This document shows, one piece after another, positions 52,315 through 60,306 of a stretch of DNA of 64,000 bases. How positions within the stretch are numbered: the stretch's first letter is position 1; the number at the start of each line of letters is the position of its first letter. The position numbers and the translations under genes were made by a program. Origin of the DNA: Devosia sediminis (GTDB taxonomy: Bacteria; Pseudomonadota; Alphaproteobacteria; Rhizobiales; Devosiaceae); contig NZ_JAEKMH010000001.1 in NCBI RefSeq assembly GCF_016411825.1, positions 868,001 to 932,000 of the forward strand, given 5' to 3'. The notes under the pieces were generated by a model that had not been told where the DNA came from, ran no database searches, and saw only the letters and a program-made list of their open reading frames with translations.

Positions 52315-53526
52315 GTGTCGGCCTCCACGCTGTACAAAGATCAAAGTGGTTCTTGGGGAATCGGCGCTGTGCCTGAACATCTTGCAAGTCGGGCGACCGC
52401 GGCAGAGAGTGACTTCCGAAAGCTCGTAGACATCGCCCCCGCGATGATATGGGTGGCAGACCTCGACGGGTCATGCAGTTATCTCAGCCGATCATGGACG
52501 ACCTTCACCGGCCAGGAGATGGAGGACGGTATCGGGCAGGGGTGGCTCTCCCTCATACACTCCGATGACAGGCACGAAGTGCTTGGCGCCTTGGCGCTAG
52601 ATGCTGCACAGTTGGCAGTATGGGAGCTGGATATACTGAACGATCGAATTGCCCCATCACCCATGCTCAACGTGCTCTACGGTTTCCCGCCGGACGCCCA
52701 ACCATCGCTGGATGATTTGAGATCCCGCTACGCGCCGGGTGAGAAGGAACGGCTGGAACAGCTCGGCCGCGAAGCTGCCGAACGCGGTGAAGACCGCATC
52801 CGAGCCGAGGTCAAGCACATCATGCCGGACGGGTCCATCAAATGGTTGCTGGTCCAGGCACAAACCGCAGCGCCCAATGCCGATGGTGGACCGAGAGCCA
52901 TCGGAGTCGTCATGGACATTACCGACCGTAAATTGCACGAAGAAAAGCTGGCCGTAGCTGCGCGAGAGATGCAGCACCGAATAAAGAACTCGCTCGCACT
53001 GGTGCAGAGCATGGTCGGTCAATCATTCCGTGCGGATCGATCCGTCGAAGAGGGCAAAGAGGCCTTCAGCTCCAGATTGCAAGCCTATGCCGGCGTTACA
53101 TCTTTGCTCTCCGGGGAACGGAAAGGCCAAGCGAGCCTGCCGGCATTGCTTGACCAGGCTCTATCTCCATTCCGTGAAGCCTTCAGCGAGCAGTTCGTTA
53201 TCGACGCACCGGAAATCGTGCTCCCTGAGAGGATCGCTTTTGGGGTTGCGCTGGCGATAAACGAACTGGCCACCAATGCGATCAAGTATGGCGCCCTGAG
53301 TGTTGCCGAAGGGGTCGTGCATATTGAATGCCGTGTCGCTTCGAACGAACTCTATTTGACGTGGAGAGAAAGCGGTGGACCGTCCGTCGAGGAGCCGCGC
53401 AGCCGAGGGTTTGGCACCAAGTTATTGCAGGGTGCCGTGCTGCAGGGGGGAGAGGGCAGCGCTACGTTGAGCTTTCTTCCAGATGGCGTGTACTTCGAAG
53501 CAAAGCTCCCGCTCAACGACGTCTGA
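52315..53526 (+). CDS. PAS/HWE-type histidine kinase
   Basis: A 403-aa soluble sensor kinase: an N-terminal PAS (about residues 30-90), a second PAS/PAC (about 100-210; KHIMPDGSIKWLLVQAQ ... GVVMDITDRK), and a HWE/HisKA_2 core with phosphoacceptor histidine in REMQHRIKNSLALVQ, the N-box in ALAINELATNAIKYG and the ending RGFGTKLLQGAVLQGG. HWE kinases feed general-stress signalling in alphaproteobacteria, so a link to the EcfG-type promoters nearby is possible. GTG start, no transmembrane region. Confidence 0.88.
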   Translation: MSASTLYKDQSGSWGIGAVPEHLASRATAAESDFRKLVDIAPAMIWVADLDGSCSYLSRSWTTFTGQEMEDGIGQGWLSLIHSDDRHEVLGALALDAAQLAVWELDILNDRIAPSPMLNVLYGFPPDAQPSLDDLRSRYAPGEKERLEQLGREAAERGEDRIRAEVKHIMPDGSIKWLLVQAQTAAPNADGGPRAIGVVMDITDRKLHEEKLAVAAREMQHRIKNSLALVQSMVGQSFRADRSVEEGKEAFSSRLQAYAGVTSLLSGERKGQASLPALLDQALSPFREAFSEQFVIDAPEIVLPERIAFGVALAINELATNAIKYGALSVAEGVVHIECRVASNELYLTWRESGGPSVEEPRSRGFGTKLLQGAVLQGGEGSATLSFLPDGVYFEAKLPLNDV

Positions 53527-53612
53527 GCGGTGCTGCGGGCTTGCGATGTCGAGGTCAGATTGGTCCGGACCCGGCCGGCCACAAGCATGAAGGATTGCGG
53601 TTAACGCGGCGG

Positions 53613-53637
53613 GGAACTTCGTTCATGACTTGGCGTT
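53613..53637 (+). promoter_or_regulatory. EcfG-type promoter of the 67-aa gene
   Basis: GGAAC (53613-53617), 16 bases, CGTT (53634-53637). The ATG follows just 12 bases later, so the transcript would be leaderless or nearly so. Confidence 0.62.
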
Positions 53638-53648
53638 GAAGCGCCGCT

Positions 53649-53852
53649 ATGACCCCTAGAAAACACCCCTACATTTTCCGCTTCACCTACCTGCACCGCA
53701 ACGGAGCCTGGATCGTACTGGATACGTTATCGGGCGAGGCTGCCGGCAAGTACCGTTCGGAGGGCGAGGCGATCAATGCGGCTTTGGCCGCCACCGCCTG
53801 GACCAGCACACCGGATGCTCGATTTGACTGCCGGGTTTTGGAGCTTCTTTGA
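53649..53852 (+). CDS. Small protein under a general-stress promoter (67 aa)
   Basis: A 67-aa soluble protein (MTPRKHPYIFRFTYLHRNGAW ... FDCRVLELL). No ribosome-binding site is possible after the EcfG-type promoter, so translation is probably leaderless. Function unknown; sits between the HWE kinase and the receiver remnant. Confidence 0.55.
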   Translation: MTPRKHPYIFRFTYLHRNGAWIVLDTLSGEAAGKYRSEGEAINAALAATAWTSTPDARFDCRVLELL

Positions 53853-53907
53853 AGCTCGAACGACACTACGGTGGGTGTCCTGTCGAGACGATAGTCCCTC
53901 CCCATAT

Positions 53908-54162
53908 TCAAGGCGAGTTTGGCTGGTTCAAGAGCTGTGATACGGCTGTGATCATCTGCGCCATTGCGAATGGCTTGGATAGCATCAAACTCTGCGGTAC
54001 CCCATAGGCAGCCCAATCGTGGGGGCTCTCGCCAGTCATGTAGACGATTGGAATGTGGGGGAAGAGCTCGCGCGCTCTCCGTGCAACGTCCCACCCGGTT
54101 GGTCCGGTTCCCATACGCACGTCCGTTAGGAGGGCTGCTATGCCCTCGCCTTCGCTTTCCAA
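53908..54162 (-). pseudogene. Truncated receiver domain (CheY-like)
   Basis: The last about 85 residues of a receiver domain: phosphoacceptor in ALLTDVRMGTG, then GWDVARRARELFPHIPIVYMTGE and LSKPFAM. The N-terminal strand and acidic pocket are missing; a stop occurs in frame just upstream. It resembles the intact receiver at 42685-43101. The only start would be a TTG, so it is best treated as a remnant joined to the PrtN-like remnant. Confidence 0.75.
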
Positions 54163-54376
54163 CCGGCGGATATGCGGCCAGATCCATTAAGGCAATCCCT
54201 CTGGCGGCCTTCTGTGACCCCTCAATCTGGACGAGTGGCAGGTCGATGTCGCCCTCGGTGACTTTGCGCACAAATTTCGCGGCGCTCAGGTGAGGGAAGA
54301 AATCCGTGACAACGGTCTCGACAGGCACGATCGGGATGCCATCGTAGCGAGCCGCCAATAGCCATATCGTTTTCAT
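54163..54376 (-). pseudogene. PrtN-like (pyocin activator) gene, truncated
   Basis: The first about 70 residues (MKTIWLLAARYDGIPIVPVET, FFPHLSAAKFVRKVTEGDI, GIALMDLAAY) match the PrtN family of DNA-binding activators of pyocin and temperate-phage genes. After LAAY the frame enters the receiver sequence in the wrong reading frame, giving an unrelated 160-codon tail to 53687. GAGGAG precedes the ATG. The N-terminal HTH may still be expressed. Confidence 0.7.
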
Positions 54377-54390
54377 GTCAGGCTCCTCGC

Positions 54391-55530
54391 ATGCAGTTTA
54401 TTCTTACCCGTGAACAAGCCTATGAGCTCGCGTGGTCAGCGCCACTGACGACACTGGCACTGGACATGGGCATTTCAAACGTCGCGCTGGGCAAGTCCTT
54501 CCGCGTAGCCGGAATTCCACTCCCAGGCCCAGGCTATTGGAACAAACTGAAGGCCGGAAAGCCAGCAAGACGCCTCTTACTCGCTGACCCTCATCTCGGG
54601 TCAGCAAGGTTCGTTCATATTTCGGGCAACCTTACCGGTCTGGTACGACGTTCAATCACTGGCGAGCCCGGGGAAAGGGCTGACCCTTGGGAGCCGACTG
54701 AGCTACTCAAAAATAGGTTTGTCAGCTCTCTCAGAAGCTTGTCGCTCCCGCAGGGGTCAAAATGGGTCCATCGTGGGGTACAGCGGCTACTCGATAAAGA
54801 TGACCGGACGGTCGCAAAGGCCGAGGGGTCTCACCCAATATTCGCCCAAATCTACCGGCCGAAATTTCGCGATGCCCTAGGGGTTCGAAGGTTAAAGTTC
54901 ATCAACCGTCTTGCTTACGCACTTGAGAGGGCGGGTGGCAGCCTGTCCATCACCAATGATGAGGCGAGCGTGCTTGACTTGCATATAGGCTCTGGAAGCG
55001 CCACTTGCCGGATCGAGTATAGAGATCGGGACCTGTGTGTGTCAGATTTCTCCACTGATCGTTATGGTCAAACGTTTAGGGCCAAATGGGCGGATGATGA
55101 AACTGGCAGGTTGGAGGCCAAACTTTCGGACATCATTATAGACGCCGCCGTCGCTGCCTGGTCACAAGAACTCAAGTGGCGCGATGACGTGAAGGCGCGT
55201 CGGATCCAGCGCGAACTCGAACTGGAGGCAGAAGCTGCCCGTAGAAGGGCGCTCGCCGAAGAGCAGCAGCGACAAGCGGAAAAAAAGGCACGAAGACGGG
55301 CGAGGAAGAAATTGGTCGCGCTGGCCCGCGGTGCGGATGAGGCGACCTTGATTAGGCGATACGTTCGAGACGCACAGGAGCGGCTAGGCCAGGGTTTGTC
55401 GGAAGAGGAATTGGTGGCTTGGACCTCCTGGGCCTTAAGGTTTGCTGACAGCATTGACCCGTGGAAGAACGGTGACGCACTGCACCATGCCAAGAAGGTG
55501 ACTCTGTCTAAGCAGGAAGATGAGGGATGA
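54391..55530 (+). CDS. HTH / coiled-coil protein of unknown function (379 aa)
   Basis: N-terminal part (about residues 5-60: LTREQAYELAWSAPLTTLAL, GISNVALGKSFRVAGIPLPGPGYWNKLKAGK) has a helix-turn-helix pattern that I have seen in many mobile-element proteins. The centre is an unassigned domain, and about residues 265-310 form a charged coiled coil (REL/EAEAARRRALAEEQQRQAEKK). Starts are divergent from PrtN with a 14-base gap and no ribosome-binding site for this gene. Role unknown; a DNA-binding phage-defence or regulation role is speculative. Confidence 0.68.
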   Translation: MQFILTREQAYELAWSAPLTTLALDMGISNVALGKSFRVAGIPLPGPGYWNKLKAGKPARRLLLADPHLGSARFVHISGNLTGLVRRSITGEPGERADPWEPTELLKNRFVSSLRSLSLPQGSKWVHRGVQRLLDKDDRTVAKAEGSHPIFAQIYRPKFRDALGVRRLKFINRLAYALERAGGSLSITNDEASVLDLHIGSGSATCRIEYRDRDLCVSDFSTDRYGQTFRAKWADDETGRLEAKLSDIIIDAAVAAWSQELKWRDDVKARRIQRELELEAEAARRRALAEEQQRQAEKKARRRARKKLVALARGADEATLIRRYVRDAQERLGQGLSEEELVAWTSWALRFADSIDPWKNGDALHHAKKVTLSKQEDEG

Positions 55531-56047
55531 CTGACGCGGAATGCTCAACGCTTGGCGGGAGGGCACAATCCTGCAGCGCCTCTTATCCATCACAGCCAGG
55601 CCAGATCGGCAGCGGCGTAACGGCACAGTCACGTGACGTAACGTTACGTCACGCATGTCACGCGTGACCACAAACGCAAGCGTCCGCCCGATTAGGGGAC
55701 GGTGCTTGAAGCGTTAAGGAAAATCAGGGTAGGTTGATCGCGAAGCCTAGAAACTTCCGCTGTGGTCCCTTGCCGGGGATGGCACAGCAATCGCGATAGA
55801 TGAGGGGAAGGCTTGCCGGCCTGAAACTCATCGAAAACTGACGCGCCCGATACCGTTGGGCCGCGACCGGCTCACTATGCCGGGAGTGCCACGGTTATGC
55901 AATACCCGAAAGGGAAAGGCTGTGGCGCATGTTTCGCGACATGTTTCTAGGCTCCCGGTGCCAGTGACGACTACTGGCAATGACCGACCACGCCTAGAAA
56001 TCGTGGGAAGTCCCGGCCCTAGAAAGCCGGTTTTCGCGAGAACCGAA
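55531..56047. other. 517-base gene-poor stretch
   Basis: No convincing gene. It contains the nested GTCAC/GTGAC palindromes (55628-55668) and several copies of a CCTAGAAA motif or its complement (around 55745, 55946, 55990 and 56018), which could be regulator sites of the downstream acidic-protein gene. Confidence 0.5.
55628..55668. repeat. Cluster of nested palindromes
   Basis: Three exact palindromes overlap or adjoin: GTCACGTGAC (55628-55637), GTGACGTAACGTTACGTCAC (55633-55652) and GTCACGCGTGAC (55657-55668). They share GTGAC/GTCAC half-sites. No T-run follows. They could be operator sites for a dimeric regulator, or a replication/transfer-type element. Confidence 0.78.
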
Positions 56048-56821
56048 ATGACAATCCATCTACCAGCCGACACGGCCATGGCGCTTGCCCTGGCCTTCAG
56101 CCATGCCGACTATTCCGTCGCTGCCCGGCGAAAACTCGCCGCCGACGCGATCGAGGATCTGATCGCCTTCCTGGACGACACAGACGGCGACTGCGATCTC
56201 GAGGAGAACGGTGACGAGCACGATAGCTCTTGGCCTGCCGTTGGCCCCCACGCCTTTGGCATGGCGCTGGACGAAGGCGACGAGGAAGATGACCCCAAAG
56301 AGGCCCACGGCGACGACGAGCCCAGCCTCGGGTCTGTTCTGGGCACTGGGGTCTATGTCGAGGCCATGGGCTTCTGGCGCGTCAAGCCGCACTACCTGAC
56401 CGAAGAGGAATTCGCCCAGAGCGAACGGCTGCGGCAGGACGTGCGGCCCGTCCACGGCGCCATGGGCCAGGCATCATGGTCGGCAGGCGCTGGCGGCGAT
56501 ATCGAGGACGAGCACGATGGCTCAGAGGCTGACGTGGGCGACTTCGAACATTCGCTTGGCCGCCCTGACCACGTCATCGATCAGAGCCTGCCTTGCGGCT
56601 TCGGCCAGGACGAGGCCGAAGAGGTGAACGAAGATGGCGGAGACATCCTGGACGAGCCTCACGACGACAATGAGCTTGATGGCCCGGAGTGGGGAGGCGA
56701 GCCTGAATGGCCGGTCCACGGAAATCAGATGACAGACGAGGAAAAGGCGGCTGTTGCCTCGGAGGGCCGGCGCCTGCTCAAGCGTGCCCGCGCGATGGAG
56801 TCCGGACCATGCGTTGGCTGA
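56048..56821 (+). CDS. Acidic mobile-element protein, function unknown (257 aa)
   Basis: A strongly acidic 257-aa protein with several D/E-rich stretches (DDTDGDCDLEENGDEHD, DEPSLGSVLGTG). The start at 56048 is the ATG nearest the first conserved segment. Such acidic proteins are found on rhizobial islands; role unknown, perhaps a DNA mimic. Its last bases overlap the following 45-aa gene. Confidence 0.6.
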   Translation: MTIHLPADTAMALALAFSHADYSVAARRKLAADAIEDLIAFLDDTDGDCDLEENGDEHDSSWPAVGPHAFGMALDEGDEEDDPKEAHGDDEPSLGSVLGTGVYVEAMGFWRVKPHYLTEEEFAQSERLRQDVRPVHGAMGQASWSAGAGGDIEDEHDGSEADVGDFEHSLGRPDHVIDQSLPCGFGQDEAEEVNEDGGDILDEPHDDNELDGPEWGGEPEWPVHGNQMTDEEKAAVASEGRRLLKRARAMESGPCVG

Positions 56822-56946
56822 TGTTGCAGCGGGCAATCTACCTAGTCCGGCGCTCCCGCCGTCGGCGCGAGGCCAGTCACTCTGACATTACCCGGGCCAG
56901 TGACATCCTGCGGCAGCTCTACCCGGAGCAGTTCGCCGAATTTTAG
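56809..56946 (+). CDS. Small basic protein (45 aa)
   Basis: A 45-aa basic product (MRWLMLQRAIYLVRRSRRRREASHSD...EQFAEF) whose start lies inside the end of the acidic-protein gene, with TGATG at its second ATG. Likely coupled. Opposite charge to the acidic partner is notable but not proof of interaction. Confidence 0.5.
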   Translation: MRWLMLQRAIYLVRRSRRRREASHSDITRASDILRQLYPEQFAEF

Positions 56947-57089
56947 TTGGCGCCCTCCATCCACTAAGACAGCCTCCGGCCTGATGGCTGGGGGCTTTCT
57001 TTCCCCAGAATCACAGGTGGACGGTGAGGTGGGTAGGTCTCTCGCAATTTTCATAAACGCTTGTTTATAATGCAGAAAATACCGGTTGC

Positions 57090-57106
57090 TGGTGCGGGCG
57101 GCGGGA
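57090..57106 (+). repeat. Right attachment repeat (attR candidate) in the tRNA-Leu 3' end
   Basis: Second copy of CTGGTGCGGGCGGCGGG; sixteen of the bases are the complement of the tRNA 3' arm and CCA. See the left copy at 39795. Confidence 0.68.
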
Positions 57107-57174
57107 ATCGAACCCGCAAGGCTAGCGCCGAGGGATTTTAAGTCCCTTGTGTCTACCAATTCCACCACGCCCGC
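57091..57174 (-). tRNA. tRNA-Leu (anticodon UAA)
   Basis: A full cloverleaf on the minus strand: acceptor GCGGGCG pairing with CGCCCGC, discriminator A, encoded CCA (57091-57093), T-loop GGTTCGATTCC, a long variable arm as in class II tRNAs, and anticodon loop CTTAAAA with UAA at 57138-57140. Serves UUA/UUG codons. It is intact on the chromosomal side and provides the integration site of the island. Confidence 0.96.
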
Positions 57175-57249
57175 TTGGCTCGGCTGCCCGTGTTTGTCAC
57201 AAGGTTCTGCGCAAGACAATTGCCTGAACGATTCTTCCAGCGAGGCTCC

Positions 57250-57630
57250 ATGATCGAACGGATCGAAACCGGTAGTGCCCCGTCTTCGGCGCCTATCAAC
57301 GATGCGGTCCGCGCCGGAAAGCATCTGTGGCTCGTGGCCATCGCAGAAGATCCCGTGACCGGCGAGATCGTCGGGGGCGGCATCGAGGCACAGGCGCGTC
57401 GCTGCATCGGCAACCTCGACATCGCGCTCAAGGCGGCAGGTGGCAGCCTGAGAAACCTCGTCATGGTGCAGATTTTTCTTGTCGACGGCGCCGATGCCGC
57501 CGGCATGAACGCGGTTTATCGCGAATTCTTCACCGAGCAGCCGTATCCGGTCCGGGCTACCGTGGTGGTGAAGGAACTTCTGGCCAAAGGCCTCAAAATC
57601 GAAATCACGGCAACGGCGGTACTGGACTGA
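57250..57630 (+). CDS. RidA-family protein
   Basis: A 126-aa member of the RidA/YjgF/UK114 trimeric family. The core PINDAVRAGKHLWLVA, GIEAQARRCIGNLDIALKAAGG, YREFFTEQPYPVRATVVVKEL is recognisable; the Arg in PVRAT is the residue that binds the imine in RidA deaminases. It is first in a coupled pair (TGATG) with the next gene. Confidence 0.87.
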   Translation: MIERIETGSAPSSAPINDAVRAGKHLWLVAIAEDPVTGEIVGGGIEAQARRCIGNLDIALKAAGGSLRNLVMVQIFLVDGADAAGMNAVYREFFTEQPYPVRATVVVKELLAKGLKIEITATAVLD

Positions 57631-57917
57631 TGCTGCTCAAGCGCGACCTTCTCGAACGCATCAAGGCCAGCGAGGTGGATCTCATCTTCCGGCGCTGGAA
57701 CCGGCCAACCGTGAAGCCCGGCGGCACGCTCAAGACCAAGGTGGGGCTCCTCGCCATCAAGGCAGTCACCGATACCACGCCAGATACCGTCACCGATGAC
57801 GAGGCGCGCCGCGCCGGCTTTGCCGACGTCGCCGACTTCCGGCGCTGGCTCGACACGATGAAGGAGGGCAGCCTCTTTCAGCGTATCGAGGTGGGCTATG
57901 TCGGGGAAGCCGACTAG
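57630..57917 (+). CDS. Small protein of unknown function (95 aa), paralogue of 63895
   Basis: A 95-aa soluble protein. The segment IFRRWNRPTVKPGGTL also occurs in the gene starting at 63895 (AFRRWVRPTVKAGGTL), so the window contains two paralogues. Coupled to the RidA gene by a one-base shared A. I do not assign a function. Confidence 0.62.
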   Translation: MLLKRDLLERIKASEVDLIFRRWNRPTVKPGGTLKTKVGLLAIKAVTDTTPDTVTDDEARRAGFADVADFRRWLDTMKEGSLFQRIEVGYVGEAD

Positions 57918-58972
57918 AAGAGGCCGAATTGCAGCGCGGTGAAACTGCGCTGCATCACCGCGCTGCTCCAATTGAGCATGAGCGTGTTCGCCTGGGCGAC
58001 ATCCGCCTCGGCATAGGTCAGGGTCATCACGGCGATGGACAGATCGCCCTGTGGCACGATGGCGATGTCCGGCCGCGAGGGCACGAGCGGAAACTCCACC
58101 AGTCGGTGACGGACGTAGCTTGCCGCTGCCTCGGCATCCTCGGCCCGGTCATAGGGCAGGGCGATGCGCAAATGTGCACGGGTGCCATCGCGGTCGAGTG
58201 CGAAGATCGCCAGCGGAAAGGGCGGGAACAGCAATTGCGGGCCACCTTGGGCGGCCGCGATGGCTTCTTCGATATCGCCATCGAGCAGGATCGCGGGATC
58301 GACGAGCATGCCAGCGAAGCTGTCGCCGCCCCAGCCCCAGGCCGCGTCAAGGTGGCCATCGCCGCGCGTTTCGGCCAGCGCATCGAGCGTTGCCGTCCAG
58401 ACGACGGCACCGCCCTTGGCCTTGCCGAGCCCCTTGAGCGCCGTCTCAATGCCCGGCCAGCTCCGCGCGACGGCAACGAAACCGTCCCCCAGCGCCACGC
58501 GCTGCGCCTTGCCCATGCCGCCGCCAAACGGGTCGGGCTTGCCCGTGCTGGCGAAGTCCATGGCGTAATCTTCCCCCGTGCCGAAGACCGGCACACCCGC
58601 AATCTCGCGCATCTCGAAGCCGCGGCCGGCAAGGGCCTCATCGATATGGTCCGACATTGCGGCGGGACCCATGAGGACCAGCAGCTCGTCCGGCGGACCG
58701 CCCACCGTCAGCACGCCGGCAATCGCATCCAAGTCGACACCGCTGGCGGGATGGACGCCCTGCTGAGCGACCATCACGCTGCGCAGGCCATCATCGCTCG
58801 GCCCCTGCAGGGTCGGCGCACCGGGCGCATACCCGTCCAATGGCGCGGAATAGTGAAACACCAGGCCCGATGGATTAGCGGCAAACCATGGCGTGAACCG
58901 GGCCAGCGGATCCTCGGCCAAAGCAGTGGCCGGTGCCATAAGGATCAGAGCAGTTGCAAGCAGGCGACGCAT
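57914..58972 (-). CDS. Secreted protein of unknown function (352 aa)
   Basis: A 352-aa exported protein; signal peptide MRRLLATALILMAPATALA. The mature part has repeated alpha/beta elements and few cysteines, ending with a helical segment (TLMLNWSSAVMQRSFTAL). Family not known to me. Convergent with the 95-aa gene (4-base overlap). Confidence 0.72.
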   Translation of the reverse strand: MRRLLATALILMAPATALAEDPLARFTPWFAANPSGLVFHYSAPLDGYAPGAPTLQGPSDDGLRSVMVAQQGVHPASGVDLDAIAGVLTVGGPPDELLVLMGPAAMSDHIDEALAGRGFEMREIAGVPVFGTGEDYAMDFASTGKPDPFGGGMGKAQRVALGDGFVAVARSWPGIETALKGLGKAKGGAVVWTATLDALAETRGDGHLDAAWGWGGDSFAGMLVDPAILLDGDIEEAIAAAQGGPQLLFPPFPLAIFALDRDGTRAHLRIALPYDRAEDAEAAASYVRHRLVEFPLVPSRPDIAIVPQGDLSIAVMTLTYAEADVAQANTLMLNWSSAVMQRSFTALQFGLF

Positions 58973-59022
58973 CTTTTTCCTCCCTAAGGCTGCCTTGATC
59001 GGCAGTGCTGATTCAGTTCGGG

Positions 59023-59691
59023 TCAGAAAGGCGTAGGCGCCACGAAGGTGGTGAATACCTCGGTCGTGGGGTGGGTGAAGCCGAGTTCGGCGGCGTGAAG
59101 CTGAAGGCGATCAGCCGCCGCGAGGGCCTCGCCTTCGGCATAAAAGGCATCGCCCAGAATCACATGGCCGATGGCCTTCATGTGTACCCTCAACTGGTGC
59201 GTGCGCCCCGTCAGCGGCACAAGCCGCACGCGCGTGGCGTTTTGCTCGCGTTCGATCACATGCCATTCGGTCTGGGACGAGCGGCCATTGTCACGGTCGA
59301 CTCGCTGCCGCGGCTTGTTGAGCCAGTCGGTCGCCAAGGGCAAGTCGATGAGCCCGGAATCCGCCTCGATGATGCCAGCAACACGGGCGATATAGCTCTT
59401 GGTCGTTTTGCGATGCTCGAACTGACTGCCGATGCGGCCGTGGGCGCGCTTGTTGAGCGCCAAGACCAGCACACCCGACGTATCCTTGTCGAGCCGATGG
59501 CACATGCCTGCGGTTGGCCAGGTCTGGCGGGCGCGATGCTCGACACAGTCCCAGAGGCTCGTATCCTTGCCCGGGACGCTGAGCAGGCCGGACTGCTTGT
59601 TGACGACGAGAATATCGTCATCGACATGGAGCACGTCGAGATAGGGCTCCATCGGTGGAAAATAGTCTGTGAGCGTGGGCATTGCGGGCAT
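59023..59691 (-). CDS. RluA-family pseudouridine synthase
   Basis: A 222-aa pseudouridine synthase that isomerises uridines in rRNA and/or tRNA. The catalytic aspartate is in MCHRLDKDTSGVLVLAL, followed by TKSYIARVAG and LTGRTHQLRVHMKAIGHVILGD. The S4 domain is absent, so it is of the short RluA type. The ATG at 59691 is chosen; longer and shorter starts are possible. Confidence 0.92.
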   Translation of the reverse strand: MPAMPTLTDYFPPMEPYLDVLHVDDDILVVNKQSGLLSVPGKDTSLWDCVEHRARQTWPTAGMCHRLDKDTSGVLVLALNKRAHGRIGSQFEHRKTTKSYIARVAGIIEADSGLIDLPLATDWLNKPRQRVDRDNGRSSQTEWHVIEREQNATRVRLVPLTGRTHQLRVHMKAIGHVILGDAFYAEGEALAAADRLQLHAAELGFTHPTTEVFTTFVAPTPF

Positions 59692-59768
59692 GGCATGCCC
59701 TCTATCAGACACGCGCGGTTTGACCAAGGTTCTTGGCATTGTCATCCCGCCCGGCCTATCCTTGCGGG

Positions 59769-60305
59769 ATGGAGACCACGACCTTCGATACCGCGCTGGG
59801 ACGCTTCGGAATCGGCTGGACCGACAAGGGCCTGGCGCGCCTGCTGCTGCCCGGCGACGACGACGCGGTCTTCCTCGAGCGGCTCAACCGCGGTGGCGCC
59901 ACGCCGGGCGATCCGAGCCGGGACATCACTGCGCTGATGGACCAGATCGAGGATTATGCCGAGGGCGCGGAGGTCAGCTTTGCCAGCGTGTCGCTCGATC
60001 TGGCGGGGGTGCCGGAGTTTCACCGCCGCGCCTATAGTCTGCTGCTCTCAGTGGGCTGGGGTGAAACCCTGACTTACGGGGATCTGGCGCGGCAGTTGGG
60101 CGATGTCGGCCTGTCGCGTGCGGTCGGGCAGGCCATGGCTGCCAACCCCATTCCGCTGGTGATCCCATGTCACCGCGTGCTCGCCAGCAATGGCAAGCCC
60201 GGCGGGTTTTCGGCGCCCGGCGGCGCTGCAACCAAAGTGCGGATGCTGGCTTTGGAAGGGGTGGAGGTCGGCGCGCCTGCCGGCCAGTTGAGGTTCGGTT
60301 TCTAG
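59769..60305 (+). CDS. ogt: Methylated-DNA-protein cysteine methyltransferase (Ogt-type)
   Basis: A 178-aa O6-alkylguanine repair protein. The acceptor cysteine is C134 in VIPCHRVLASNGKPGGF, with the helix-turn-helix TYGDLARQLG and AANPIPLVIPCHRV block. No AraC domain, so Ogt rather than Ada. The convergent RluA gene is not overlapped. The next gene begins two bases after. Confidence 0.93.
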   Translation: METTTFDTALGRFGIGWTDKGLARLLLPGDDDAVFLERLNRGGATPGDPSRDITALMDQIEDYAEGAEVSFASVSLDLAGVPEFHRRAYSLLLSVGWGETLTYGDLARQLGDVGLSRAVGQAMAANPIPLVIPCHRVLASNGKPGGFSAPGGAATKVRMLALEGVEVGAPAGQLRFGF

Positions 60306-60306
60306 C

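Larger units (their letters stand above)
39795..57106 (+). mobile_element. Genomic island in tRNA-Leu(UAA)
   Basis: A 17.3-kb region bounded by the 17-base direct repeat, with the intact tRNA-Leu at the right end and a truncated integrase 155 bases inside the left end. The content is a phage relic (tail fibre, endolysin, membrane proteins), many small unknown genes, SRAP and two Ku genes, an HWE kinase and regulator fragments. Gene directions change often and several genes are broken, which suggests an old, decayed and rearranged element. A composite of several insertions is possible. Confidence 0.66.

Noticed and set aside
53687..54376. A 229-aa protein as one gene
   Set aside because: Only the first 70 codons have PrtN similarity; the rest reads the receiver remnant out of frame.
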